From: Quatrionicoccus australiensis
Lineage (GTDB): Bacteria; Pseudomonadota; Gammaproteobacteria; Burkholderiales; Rhodocyclaceae
Assembly: GCF_020510525.1 (NCBI RefSeq)
Contig: NZ_CP075188.1
Location: 1,178,001-1,242,000 of the forward strand
DNA length: 64,000 bases
Direction of reading: 5' to 3'
Below are positions 10,114 to 19,024 of this stretch, one piece after another (the first letter of the stretch is position 1; each line of letters opens with the position of its first letter). Position numbers and translations under genes: made by a program. The notes below the pieces were generated by a model, which was not told the DNA's origin, did not search any database, and saw nothing but the letters and a program-made list of their open reading frames with translations.

Positions 10114-11727
10114 ATGCAAGTTCGTCGTTTCGCCAACAGTCTTGTCGTTCGCGCCGTCCTGGTCGGCGTGCTGATTACCGTGATCGGCACGGTTATTCGC
10201 TTTGCGCTGCTCTCCACCAGCATGCACGACAGCATCGAAGTGACCGTTTCGGCGCATCTGCTGTCCGATGCGAGCTACGTGGCCAAGGACATCGACGAGA
10301 AAATCAACCAGCGCAAGATTCTTCTCGAAACCCTGGCCCGGCAATTGCCGCCTGCCCTGCTCGGCAAGCCGGTGGCGCTCGAGGCCTGGCTGGCCGAGCG
10401 GCATGCGCTGGCGCCGCATTTTTCGCTCGGGCTTGCCGTGCTGCCACCCAACGGCCGGGGCGCACTGGCCGATTACCCGGTTTTGCCGGGGCGGCGACAA
10501 TTCAACTTTGCGATGCTGGACTGGTTCCTGATGGCGCGCGATCAAGGTGGTTTTGCCATTGGCAAGCCGACCGTCGGGCGCATCTCGCATCAGGGAGTCA
10601 TCGCCATGGCGGTGCCCGTGCACGATGCGCAGGGGCATGTGCTGGCGATCATTGCCGGTGCCACGGCGCTCGATGCGCCGGGTTTTCTCAACCTGATCCA
10701 GGGCAACAAGATAGGCTCGACCGGTGGCTTTCTTCTGGTTTCGCCACGGGATCAGCTCTTCGTGACGGCGCTGCAACCGGACATGCGTCTGAAGCCGACG
10801 CCGGCATCCGGCATCAATCCGCTGCACGACCGGGCGATGGCCGGTTGGCGGGGCGTTGGCCGGACGGTCAATGCGGCCGGCGTCGAGGAACTGGCCGGAG
10901 TTGCCAGTGTGCATGCCGCCGACTGGTTCGTCGTCGCCCGCATGCCGACGGCGGAAGCCTTCAGCTCGGTCGACGAGGCGCGCCGCATGTTGCTGAAAAT
11001 CGGCACGGTCGCCGGCGTGATCGTCATCCTGATTTTCGGCGCCGTCTTGTTCCGGCTCTTTCGGCCCTTGCGCGAGGCGGCCCGCCAGATGCACCGGATG
11101 GCCAGTGGTGAGGCACCGCTGGCGCCGCTGGTGCGCGTGCGCCATGACGAAGTCGGCGACATGGTCGATGGCTTCAACTTCCTGGTCGCCCGGGTCAGGG
11201 AAAAGGAGTTGCGCATGACGGAACTGGCGCACCACGACACGCTGACCAGCCTGCCCAATCGTCTTTCCTTCCTCAAGCGGGCGCAGCAGACCGTGGCCCT
11301 GAGCATGCGCCAGAAGGGCCGTCTGGCCCTGATGTTCATCGACCTCGACGGCTTCAAGCCGATCAACGACCGGCACGGCCACGAAGCCGGTGACATGGTC
11401 TTGCAGCAAGTTGCGGTTCGTCTCGGCGAAGGCTTCCGTCAGGCCGACATGGTGGCGCGTTTCGGCGGCGACGAATTCGTCGTGCTGCTGACCGACGTCC
11501 GCGACCGTGAATGCCTGACCCGCATGGCCGACAAGGTCATCGCCCGTCTCTCCGAGCCTTACCTGATCGATGGTGCGAGCTATTCGATCGGCGCCAGCAT
11601 CGGCATCGCCTGCCTGCCCGACGACGCCGAAGACATCGAATCGCTGATCGCCCAGGCCGACGCCGCGATGTACGACGCCAAACGCGCCGGCCGCAACTGC
11701 AGCCGCTTTGCGCATCGGGTGGATTGA
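10114..11727 (+). CDS. Membrane-bound diguanylate cyclase (Cache-HAMP-GGDEF)
   Basis: A 537-residue protein predicted to make cyclic di-GMP. There is an N-terminal membrane segment (~residues 10-30), an extracytoplasmic Cache-like sensor up to ~290, a second membrane segment (VAGVIVILIFGAVLFRLF), a HAMP segment, then a GGDEF domain. The catalytic motif FGGDEF is intact and is preceded by RQAD five residues upstream, a complete RxxD inhibitory site, so product feedback is expected. The ATG at 10114 is preferred over the TTG at 10054 because AGGAAAG lies about 10 nt before it. It is transcribed divergently from creD. Confidence 0.9.
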   Translation: MQVRRFANSLVVRAVLVGVLITVIGTVIRFALLSTSMHDSIEVTVSAHLLSDASYVAKDIDEKINQRKILLETLARQLPPALLGKPVALEAWLAERHALAPHFSLGLAVLPPNGRGALADYPVLPGRRQFNFAMLDWFLMARDQGGFAIGKPTVGRISHQGVIAMAVPVHDAQGHVLAIIAGATALDAPGFLNLIQGNKIGSTGGFLLVSPRDQLFVTALQPDMRLKPTPASGINPLHDRAMAGWRGVGRTVNAAGVEELAGVASVHAADWFVVARMPTAEAFSSVDEARRMLLKIGTVAGVIVILIFGAVLFRLFRPLREAARQMHRMASGEAPLAPLVRVRHDEVGDMVDGFNFLVARVREKELRMTELAHHDTLTSLPNRLSFLKRAQQTVALSMRQKGRLALMFIDLDGFKPINDRHGHEAGDMVLQQVAVRLGEGFRQADMVARFGGDEFVVLLTDVRDRECLTRMADKVIARLSEPYLIDGASYSIGASIGIACLPDDAEDIESLIAQADAAMYDAKRAGRNCSRFAHRVD

Positions 11728-11748
11728 GGCGGGGCTGCGTTACCCGCC
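11728..11748 (+). terminator. Possible hairpin terminator after the diguanylate cyclase
   Basis: GGCGGG and CCCGCC form a short stem around a 9-nt loop right after the stop codon. Only two T residues follow, so intrinsic termination is weakly supported. Confidence 0.3.
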
Positions 11749-11760
11749 TTGAGCATTCGG

Positions 11761-11788
11761 TTGGCATGGCTGTGGGCGGCGCTATATC
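11761..11788 (+). promoter_or_regulatory. Candidate sigma-70 promoter of the hsd locus
   Basis: TTGGCA (11761-11766), a 16-bp spacer, and TATATC (11783-11788). Transcription would start near 11795, downstream of the ATG at 11789, which favours the ATG at 11828 as the hsdR start. Confidence 0.5.
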
Positions 11789-11827
11789 ATGCCGAGCTTG
11801 ACCCATGCGGCACAGGCCGGTTCCCCG

Positions 11828-14329
11828 ATGACCGAAAACCAGAATCCAGAACAACAAGCCCGCGACCGCATCGACGCGCAACTGCGCGCCGCCGGCTGGG
11901 TGGTGCAAGCCAAGAACAAGGTCAATTTTGCTGCCGCAATCGGTGTCGCCGTGCGCGAATGGCAAACCGACGTCGGTCCCGCCGACTACGTGCTCTTCAT
12001 CAACAAGCAGGCGGTCGGCGTCATCGAAGCCAAGCGCGAGGAAGAAGGCCAGCACCTGACCGTGCACGAAACGCAGACCGAAGGCTACGCCGCCGCCAAA
12101 CTCAAGTGGGTCAATAACAAGCAGCCGCTGCCCTTCCTCTACGAAGCAACCGGCATCGTCACCCGCTTTACCGATGGCCGCGACCCCAAGCCACGTTCGC
12201 GTGAAATCTTCAGCTTCCACCGCCCGGAAACCCTGCGCGACTGGCTGACCGAGGATGAAAGCCTGCGCGCCCGCCTCGCCGAGTTGCCTCCGCTCAACCC
12301 CGCGCATCTGCCGGCCGCCCAACTGCGCCTGCGCGATTGCCAGGAAACGGCGATCACCAATCTCGAACAGTCCTTCCGCGAAGCCCGGCCGCGCGCGTTG
12401 ATCCAGATGGCCACCGGGGCCGGCAAGACCTACACCGCCATTACCAGCATCTACCGGCTGTTGAAGCACGCCGACGCCAAGCGCGTGCTCTTCCTGGTCG
12501 ATACCAAGAACCTCGGCGAGCAGGCCGAGCAGGAAATGATGGCCTATGTGCCCATCGACGATAACCGCAAATTCACCGAGCTTTACAGCGTCCAGCGCCT
12601 GAAAAGCAGCTTCGTCGACAAGGGCGCCGACGTCTGCATCTCGACCATCCAGCGCCTCTATTCGCTGTTGCAGGACAAGGAACTTGACGAAGCCGCCGAA
12701 GAAATCAACCCGGCCGAACTGGTCCAGCCGAAAGCGCCTGCGCCCGTCGCCTACAACGCCAAAATCCCGCCCGAGTTCTTCGATTTCATCTTCATCGACG
12801 AATGCCACCGCAGCATCTACAACCTCTGGCAGCAGGTGCTCGACTACTTCGACGCCAGCCTGATCGGCCTCACCGCCACGCCCGACAACCGTACCTACGG
12901 CTTCTTCAAAAAGAACGTCGTCAGCGACTACAGCCATGAAAAGGCCGTCGCCGACGGGGTCAATGTCGGCAATGAAATCTACCTGATCGACACCCTGGTC
13001 ACCCAGCAAGGCGGCGTCATCGCCGCCCAGCAGCAGGTCGAAAAGCGCGAACGCCTGACGCGCAAAAAGCGTTGGGAACAGCAGGACGAAGACGCCGCCT
13101 ACACCGCCAAGCAACTCGACCGCGACATCGTGAACCCGGACCAGATCCGCACCGTCGTCCGCGCCTTCCGCGACAACCTGCCGGCCATCTTCCCCGGTCG
13201 CGAGGAAGTCCCGAAGACCTTGATCTTCGCCAAAACCGACAGCCACGCCGACGACATCATCAACACCGTGCGCGAGGAATTCGGCGAGGGCAACGCTTTC
13301 TGTAAGAAAGTCACCTACCGCGCCACGCAAGACAGAAAACTGCCCGATGGCACGGTCGACCGTGGCGAAGACCCCAAATCCATCCTTGCCCAGTTCCGCA
13401 ACGAATACCACCCGCGCATCGCCGTCACCGTCGACATGATCGCCACCGGCACCGACGTCAAGCCGCTCGAATGCCTGCTCTTCATGCGTGACGTCAAAAG
13501 CCGCAACTACTTCGAGCAGATGAAAGGTCGCGGCACCCGCACGCTGGACATGGACGACCTCAAGAAAGTCACCCCCAGCGCCAAAACCGCCAAGACTCAC
13601 TACGTCATCGTCGACGCCATTGGCGTCACCAAATCGCTGAAGACTGCCAGTCAGCCGCTGATCACCAAGCCCGGCGTGCCGCTCAAGGATCTTGCGATGG
13701 GCATCCTGATGGGCGCCTGCGACACCGACAGCGTCTCCTCGCTGGCCGGTCGCCTGGCCCGGCTCAACAAGCAGCTCGACGCCGACGACCAGCGCCGTCT
13801 GCGCGAAGCGGCCGGCGGCGTCGAACTCAGCCACCTGATCAGCAAACTGTTCAACGCCATCGACGGCGACCTCATCGAAGCCCGCGCCCTCGAACTGGCG
13901 GAATTACCCATCGGCAACGACCCCGGCGACACCTTGCGCGACCAAGCCCAGCAGCAACTGGTCGGCGAAGCCGCGGCGCTGATGAACGGCGAATTCATCG
14001 AACTGATCGACACCATCCGCCGCGAAAAAGAACAGACCATCGACCACGACACCCTCGATCACCTGACCTACGCCGGCTGGAGCCAGGACAGCGCCGCCAA
14101 CGCCGAAGCATTGACCGGCGAATTCGCCGACTGGTTGGCCGCCAACCGGGACGAAATCGAAGCCCTCAGCATCTTCTTCGCCCAACCCTGGCGGCGGCGC
14201 GAGGTCACGCTCAAGCTGGTGCGCCAGGTGCTCGACAAGCTCAAGGCCGACAAACCGAAGTTGGCCCCGCTGCGCATCTGGCAAGCCTACTGCCAGCTGG
14301 ACAGCTACAATGGCGCCCCGCCGGAATAG
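11828..14329 (+). CDS. hsdR: Type I restriction enzyme R subunit HsdR, truncated by an in-frame amber codon
   Basis: The R subunit supplies ATP-driven DNA translocation and cleavage. The 833 residues before the stop include the N-terminal nuclease region (ADYVLFINK...GVIEAKRE, PD-(D/E)xK style, ~residue 50-70), Walker A ATGAGKT (~194), FIFIDECHRSI (~323), LTATP, and the helicase motif QMKGRGTR. A TAG at 14327-14329 ends translation. The same frame then continues without another stop to 14647, giving a full length of 939 codons as expected for an EcoEI/EcoAI-like HsdR. The truncated product would lack the C-terminal assembly domain, so restriction is probably impaired unless the amber is read through. 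Confidence 0.9.
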   Translation: MTENQNPEQQARDRIDAQLRAAGWVVQAKNKVNFAAAIGVAVREWQTDVGPADYVLFINKQAVGVIEAKREEEGQHLTVHETQTEGYAAAKLKWVNNKQPLPFLYEATGIVTRFTDGRDPKPRSREIFSFHRPETLRDWLTEDESLRARLAELPPLNPAHLPAAQLRLRDCQETAITNLEQSFREARPRALIQMATGAGKTYTAITSIYRLLKHADAKRVLFLVDTKNLGEQAEQEMMAYVPIDDNRKFTELYSVQRLKSSFVDKGADVCISTIQRLYSLLQDKELDEAAEEINPAELVQPKAPAPVAYNAKIPPEFFDFIFIDECHRSIYNLWQQVLDYFDASLIGLTATPDNRTYGFFKKNVVSDYSHEKAVADGVNVGNEIYLIDTLVTQQGGVIAAQQQVEKRERLTRKKRWEQQDEDAAYTAKQLDRDIVNPDQIRTVVRAFRDNLPAIFPGREEVPKTLIFAKTDSHADDIINTVREEFGEGNAFCKKVTYRATQDRKLPDGTVDRGEDPKSILAQFRNEYHPRIAVTVDMIATGTDVKPLECLLFMRDVKSRNYFEQMKGRGTRTLDMDDLKKVTPSAKTAKTHYVIVDAIGVTKSLKTASQPLITKPGVPLKDLAMGILMGACDTDSVSSLAGRLARLNKQLDADDQRRLREAAGGVELSHLISKLFNAIDGDLIEARALELAELPIGNDPGDTLRDQAQQQLVGEAAALMNGEFIELIDTIRREKEQTIDHDTLDHLTYAGWSQDSAANAEALTGEFADWLAANRDEIEALSIFFAQPWRRREVTLKLVRQVLDKLKADKPKLAPLRIWQAYCQLDSYNGAPPE

Positions 14330-14647
14330 GAACTGACCGCGCTGGTCGCCCTGATCCGCCGCGTCTGCGGCCTGGACGCCAAAATCACCCCATTCGCCGA
14401 CACCGTGCGCAAGAACTTCCAGACCTGGATCATGCAGCACCACGCCGGCGGCACCGACAAATTCAACGAAGAACAGATGAACTGGCTACGCATGCTCCGC
14501 GACCATATTTGCCACTCCTGCCACGTCGACCGTAACGATCTTGAGCTTCCTCCCTTTGGTCAGGGCGGGCTGGGGAAGATGTGGCAATTGTTCGGCGAGG
14601 GCATGGACCCGCTGCTGGATGAACTGAATGAGGCGTTGGTGGCGTGA
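14330..14647 (+). pseudogene. hsdR: Detached C-terminal part of hsdR
   Basis: Directly continues the hsdR frame after the TAG. It encodes ELTALVALIRRVCGLDAK, NFQTWIMQHHAG, FNEEQMNWLRMLRDHI and QGGLGKMWQLFGEGM, typical of the EcoEI-type HsdR C-terminal domain that contacts HsdM/HsdS. No ribosome-binding site stands out before its first ATG (14405). The terminal TGA overlaps the hsdS start (GTGATG), showing that the original operon coupling is preserved and that the amber is a point change, not a rearrangement. Confidence 0.85.
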
Positions 14648-16170
14648 TGGGTGCGGCTGCGTTGCCAGAAAGCTGGTGTGTTGCAACCCTGAATGACATT
14701 GCGCAACCTTTTGGCGGCTCAACACCGTCCAAAATTGACGCCTCCTTATGGAGCGATGGAACTGTGCCTTGGGTTTCGCCCAAGGACATGAAGGTTTTTG
14801 ATTTACGGGGAAGCGAAGATTTAGTTTCCGAAAAAGCCTTGGCAAGACTGTCACTGATTCCCGAGGGCAGCATTTTGGTTGTGGTCCGTTCTGGCATCCT
14901 TTCGCGCATCCTTCCCGTAGCGATCAACCATCTGCCAGTGACGATCAATCAGGACATGCGTGCTTTTGTTCCGGCCCCCGAAATCAGCGCAAGATTCATT
15001 GCGTGGCAGTTGTTGGCAAATCAGCGTGAAATTCTTGGCAAGTGCTCGAAAGATGGCACTACCGTGGCGAGCATCGAAGCGGTTGCGTTGGCCTCATTTC
15101 CCTTCGCGCTGCCTCCCGCCGCTGAACAACACCGCATCGTCGCCAAGATCGAGGAACTGTTTTCCGAACTCGATCAGGGCGTGGCCAGCCTGAAAACTGC
15201 CCGCGAACAACTCAAGGTCTATCGCCAGTCGCTGCTCAAAAATGCCTTCGAGGGCAAGTTGACCGCTGCCTGGCGCGCCGCCCACCGCGACCAGCTCGAA
15301 ACCGCCACCGCCCTGCAACAACGCATCGCCCGCGAACGCGAAGCCCGCTACCAGCAACAACTCGCCGACTGGCAAGCCGCCGGCCAAGCAGGCCCCAAAC
15401 CCAAATTCCCCAAGCTCCTGCCACCGCTCACTGCCGAAGAACTCGCCGAGTTGCCTGAATTGCCGGGAGGATGGGGATGGATTCGAGTTGGTGAGTTGGT
15501 CGACCGAGTAACGGTCGGTTACGTAGGCCCTATGAAGAACGAATACATCGAACAAGGGGTGCCATTTTTGCGTTCGCAGAATGTTCGAGAAAACCGTTTT
15601 GATTCCGAAGGCTTAAAGTTCGTATCAGAAAGATTCCATCAGTCCTTGAGCAAGTCCGCCTTGTCTGCGGGGGATGTGGTCGTGGTTCGGTCAGGCTCTG
15701 TTGGCGTTTCTTGTGTGATCCCTGAGCATCTGGGTGAGGCAAATTGCTCTGACCTTGTTATTGTCAAAGCGCCGCGACATGTTTCCTCGCATTTGTTGGC
15801 CTACTACATGAACTGGCAAACGCAGGGGCGCGTAAAACAAAAGATGGTTGGGGTTGCGTTGATTCACTTCAATACCAAGTCCGTTGAAGGTTTTGCCTAT
15901 CCGCTTTGCAGTGAGCAAGAACAGCAACAAATAGAAAAACTGCTTGCTGAAAAACTCTCCGAAGCCGACCAACTCGAACTAACCCTCGCCACCGCGCTGC
16001 AACAGGCCGACGCGCTGCGCCAGTCCATCCTGAAAAAGGCTTTCCACGGTCAACTGGTAAAACAGGCCAAAAACGAAGAACCCGCCACCACCCTGCTCGA
16101 ACGCATCCGCACCGCGCGTTCCGCCAACCAACCGGCCCGCCGTGGCCGTTCTGCCGGGAGCCAGCCATGA
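14647..16170 (+). CDS. hsdS: Type I specificity subunit HsdS
   Basis: Recognises the split DNA target and bridges HsdM and HsdR. The 507-residue protein has two target-recognition domains (residues ~5-160 and ~270-420), each followed by a conserved helical spacer. LPPAAEQHRIVAKIEELFSE precedes the first helix and CSEQEQQQIEKLLAEKL the second; SLLKNAFEGKLT and SILKKAFHGQLV are the paired repeats. The gene appears intact. Start is ATG 14647 (or GTG 14644), overlapping the end of the hsdR frame. Specificity cannot be read from sequence. Confidence 0.93.
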   Translation: MGAAALPESWCVATLNDIAQPFGGSTPSKIDASLWSDGTVPWVSPKDMKVFDLRGSEDLVSEKALARLSLIPEGSILVVVRSGILSRILPVAINHLPVTINQDMRAFVPAPEISARFIAWQLLANQREILGKCSKDGTTVASIEAVALASFPFALPPAAEQHRIVAKIEELFSELDQGVASLKTAREQLKVYRQSLLKNAFEGKLTAAWRAAHRDQLETATALQQRIAREREARYQQQLADWQAAGQAGPKPKFPKLLPPLTAEELAELPELPGGWGWIRVGELVDRVTVGYVGPMKNEYIEQGVPFLRSQNVRENRFDSEGLKFVSERFHQSLSKSALSAGDVVVVRSGSVGVSCVIPEHLGEANCSDLVIVKAPRHVSSHLLAYYMNWQTQGRVKQKMVGVALIHFNTKSVEGFAYPLCSEQEQQQIEKLLAEKLSEADQLELTLATALQQADALRQSILKKAFHGQLVKQAKNEEPATTLLERIRTARSANQPARRGRSAGSQP

Positions 16171-17183
16171 GTCTTCTGCTTGCCGATGTCCGCCAGCTCA
16201 TCGTTTCCGCCCGCGTCCGCGTGGCGCAGGCGGTGAATAGCGAGTTGAGCCTGCTTTACTGGCAGGTCGGGCAGCGGATTCGCAATGAGGTGTTACAGGG
16301 CGAGCGCGCCGAGTACGGCAAGCAGGTGGTCGAGTCGCTGGCCGGGCAGTTGTCGCTGGAGTTCGGGCGAGGCTGGGGCGCACGCCAGTTGCGTGACTGC
16401 CTGCGCATGGCTGAGGTTTTCCCTGAGGCGGAGATTGTGCACACGCTGTGTGCACAATTGAGCTGGTCGCATTTGCGCCTGATGTTGCCGGTGGACGATG
16501 CGCTGAAACGGGATTTCTACCTGACGATGTGTCGCCAGGAAGGCTGGAGCGTTCGTCAGTTGCAGGAGCGCATGCGCTCGATGTTGTTCGAGCGCACCGC
16601 CATTTCCCGCAAGCCGGAGGAAACGATCCGGCAGGAATTGGTGCAACTGCGCGAGAGCGGCGAGCTGTCGCCCGATCTGGCGTTTCGCGATCCCTATCTG
16701 CTGGATTTCCTCGGTTTGGCCGACAGCTATTCGGAGAAGGATCTGGAGACTTCGATCCTCGCGGAGTTGCAGCGCGTCATCATCGAACTGGGGAGCGACT
16801 TCGCGTTCATGGCCCGGCAAAAGCGGATTGTCATCGACGGGCGGGACTACTGGATTGACCTGCTGTTTTTCCATCGTCGCCTGAAATGCCTTGTGGCGGT
16901 GGAGCTCAAGATCGGCGAGTTCGAGGCCGCGCACAAAGGACAGATGGAGCTTTATCTGCGCTACCTCGAAAAATACGAGCAGATGGAAGGTGAGAACACG
17001 CCGATTGGCCTGATCCTTTGCACCGGCAAGAATCAGGAGCATGTCGAATTGATGCGTCTGGACCAGAGCAATATCCGCGTTGCCGATTACCTGACGGTTT
17101 TGCCGCCGCGCGAGATTCTGGAGGCTAAGTTGCATCAGTCCATTGCCATGGCCAGGCAGCGATTGTTGGAGAGTGAGGAATGA
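16167..17183 (+). CDS. DUF1016 / PD-(D/E)xK nuclease-domain protein (YhcG-like)
   Basis: A 338-residue protein with an N-terminal DUF1016 segment (LLYWQVGQRIRNEVLQ, GWGARQLRDCLRMAEVFP, LSWSHLRLMLPV) and a C-terminal PD-(D/E)xK-like core: IDGRDYWIDLLFFHRRLKCL then VAVELKIGEF, with the Asp and ExK residues of a nuclease. The start overlaps the hsdS stop by 4 nt, so it is translated as part of the hsd operon. Proteins of this family often sit inside type I restriction loci; their role is unsettled (accessory nuclease or DNA-recombination factor). It appears complete, unlike hsdR. Confidence 0.87.
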   Translation: MSLLLADVRQLIVSARVRVAQAVNSELSLLYWQVGQRIRNEVLQGERAEYGKQVVESLAGQLSLEFGRGWGARQLRDCLRMAEVFPEAEIVHTLCAQLSWSHLRLMLPVDDALKRDFYLTMCRQEGWSVRQLQERMRSMLFERTAISRKPEETIRQELVQLRESGELSPDLAFRDPYLLDFLGLADSYSEKDLETSILAELQRVIIELGSDFAFMARQKRIVIDGRDYWIDLLFFHRRLKCLVAVELKIGEFEAAHKGQMELYLRYLEKYEQMEGENTPIGLILCTGKNQEHVELMRLDQSNIRVADYLTVLPPREILEAKLHQSIAMARQRLLESEE

Positions 17184-17375
17184 TCGCAACGAGGATATTC
17201 TGGGCGTGATTTCTTGATCCTGTTTTGATTCGATGGGTGCTGCTTGGGGAAACGTATGGCAAAGAAACCCAATAAATCAGGTTGTTGTGGGCGTTCCGGG
17301 TACGCCGAATTTCTTGATTTACAGTTGCCGATGCATAGCCAGGACTGATCGCCGAGAAAAGCTGTTGACCGGTTG

Positions 17376-17395
17376 TTATGCGCCTTGGCGCATAA
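17376..17395. promoter_or_regulatory. Palindromic operator candidate, site 1
   Basis: TTATGCGCC-TT-GGCGCATAA, a perfect 9-bp inverted repeat with a 2-nt centre. It lies 138 bp before the hsdM start and shares its half-site with site 2. Confidence 0.6.
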
Positions 17396-17440
17396 ATTAC
17401 CGCTTGGTGAAATACTTAATAAACAATTACTTATTCAAAT

Positions 17441-17493
17441 AACGAAAGATTTTACGCGCTGAGGCGCATAAATTTACGCGCTTAACTTTCGTT
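17441..17493. promoter_or_regulatory. Operator candidate, site 2 (three half-sites in a nested inverted repeat)
   Basis: TTTACGCGC at 17451-17459, GCGCATAAA at 17464-17472 and TTTACGCGC at 17473-17481, alternating in orientation. AACGAAAG (17441-17448) and CTTTCGTT (17486-17493) flank them as an outer inverted repeat. It ends 40 bp before hsdM and matches the half-site of site 1, as expected for a dimeric regulator binding cooperatively. Confidence 0.55.
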
Positions 17494-17533
17494 TTGAGCG
17501 TGAGCAGCAAGCCAAAAAAGAGAACCTGAATTC

Positions 17534-19015
17534 ATGAACGCAACCGCATCCATCGTCTCCCGTGTCTGGAGCTTCTGTACCACGCTGCGCGACGACGGGG
17601 TCAGCTATGGCGACTATCTGGAGCAGCTTACTTATCTTATCTTCCTGAAAATGGCCGATGAATACGGTCGACCGCCCTACAACCGCAAAATCGGCATTCC
17701 CGAAAACCTCGGCTGGAGTAGCCTGAAGGCAGTGCGCGGGGCTGCGCTGGAGGTGCATTACGTGACGGCGCTGCGCGAACTGGGCAACAAGCCGGGGTTG
17801 CTCGGGCAGATTTTCACCAAGGCGCAGAACAAGATTCAGGACCCGGCCAAGCTGTCGCGGCTGATCGACATGGTCGACGAAACCAGTTGGGTGACGCTGG
17901 GGGCGGACGTCAAGGGTGACATCTACGAAGGCCTGCTCGAGCGCAATGCCGAGGATACGAAGTCGGGCGCCGGGCAATACTTCACGCCGCGGCCGCTGAT
18001 CCGGGCGATGGTGGAATGCGTGCGGCCGCTGCCGAACAAGACGATTGCCGACCCGGCCTGCGGTACGGGCGGCTTCTTCCTCGCCGCCTACGATTTTCTG
18101 GTCGCCACCTATCCGGGTATGGACAGCGAACAGCGCGCTTTCCTCAAGCATGAGACGTTTTTCGGCAACGAGATTGTCGCCGGCACGCGCCGTCTCGCCT
18201 TGATGAACATGTTCCTGCACAACATCGGCGAGATCGACGGTGACAGCCCGATTTCGCCGAACGATGCCTTGGTGGCTGCGCCGGCCCAGACCTTCGACTA
18301 CGTGCTGGCCAACCCGCCCTTTGGCAAGAAGAGCAGCATGAGCTTCACCAACGAGGAGGGCGAGCAGGAAACCGATGCGCTGACCTACAACCGTCAGGAT
18401 TTCTGGGCGACGACCTCGAACAAGCAGCTCAATTTCGTGCAGCACATCAAGAGCCTGTTGAAGAGCACCGGCCGCGCCGCCGTGGTGGTGCCGGACAATG
18501 TGCTGTTCGAAGGCGGGGCGGGCGAGACGGTGCGCCGCAAGCTGCTCGAAACGACCGATCTGCACACCATCCTGCGCCTGCCGACGGGGATTTTCTACGC
18601 CAACGGCGTCAAGGCCAACGTGCTGTTCTTCGACAACCAGCCGGCGAGGAAGGAAGCGTGGACGCGGGAAGTCTGGGTCTACGACTACCGCACCAACATC
18701 CACCACACGCTGAAAAAGAAGCCGCTGCGCTACGAGGATTTGAAGGATTTCGTCGCTTGCTACCAGCCGCTGAACCGCTTCGAGCGCGCCGAAACCTGGC
18801 ACGAGACGCAAAACCCGGAAGGCCGCTGGCGCAAGTTCAGCTACGAGCAGATCGTTGCCCGCGACAAGACCAGCCTGGATATTTTCTGGTTGAAAGACAA
18901 GAGCCTGGCCGACCTCGATAACCTGCCCGAACCGGATGATCTGGCCGGCGAAATTATCGAAAACCTGGAGGCCGGGCTGGCCAGTTTCCGGGCGGTGGCG
19001 GCGGCTTTGGCGTAA
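17534..19015 (+). CDS. hsdM: Type I modification methyltransferase subunit HsdM
   Basis: N6-adenine methyltransferase that protects host DNA. The 493-residue protein has the N-terminal HsdM helical region (SYGDYLEQLTYLIFLKMADE), the SAM-binding motif ADPACGTGGFFLAAYD (~172) and the catalytic NPPF (ANPPFGKKS, ~259), and ends in helices used for HsdS contact. It looks fully functional. It stands last in the locus and has its own AT-rich upstream region, so it can be expressed separately from hsdR-hsdS, which would suit protective methylation before restriction. Confidence 0.94.
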   Translation: MNATASIVSRVWSFCTTLRDDGVSYGDYLEQLTYLIFLKMADEYGRPPYNRKIGIPENLGWSSLKAVRGAALEVHYVTALRELGNKPGLLGQIFTKAQNKIQDPAKLSRLIDMVDETSWVTLGADVKGDIYEGLLERNAEDTKSGAGQYFTPRPLIRAMVECVRPLPNKTIADPACGTGGFFLAAYDFLVATYPGMDSEQRAFLKHETFFGNEIVAGTRRLALMNMFLHNIGEIDGDSPISPNDALVAAPAQTFDYVLANPPFGKKSSMSFTNEEGEQETDALTYNRQDFWATTSNKQLNFVQHIKSLLKSTGRAAVVVPDNVLFEGGAGETVRRKLLETTDLHTILRLPTGIFYANGVKANVLFFDNQPARKEAWTREVWVYDYRTNIHHTLKKKPLRYEDLKDFVACYQPLNRFERAETWHETQNPEGRWRKFSYEQIVARDKTSLDIFWLKDKSLADLDNLPEPDDLAGEIIENLEAGLASFRAVAAALA

Positions 19016-19024
19016 GCGAAGCGC

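Larger units (their letters stand above)
17184..17533. other. AT-rich intergenic region before hsdM
   Basis: 350 bp with no convincing gene. It is much richer in A and T than the flanking genes, especially 17390-17480, and contains the two palindromic site groups listed separately. A short open frame at 17233-17442 has no family resemblance or ribosome site. Most likely it carries the hsdM promoter and its operator. Confidence 0.6.

Noticed and set aside
10048..11715. Antisense 555-codon frame opposite the diguanylate cyclase
   Set aside because: The GGDEF protein on the plus strand is certain; the antisense frame is a GC-bias artefact.
13349..13362. GTCGACCG occurrences inside hsdR, hsdM (17668) and tyrS (20389)
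   Set aside because: These encode conserved Val-Asp-Arg-type residues and lack the spaced T/A-rich arms, so they were not counted as repeat copies.
11537..13834. Antisense open frame of 765 codons opposite hsdR
   Set aside because: HsdR motifs on the plus strand are unmistakable; the antisense product shows no family.
17233..17442. 69-codon open frame before hsdM
   Set aside because: It runs through the operator palindromes, has no ribosome site and no family resemblance.
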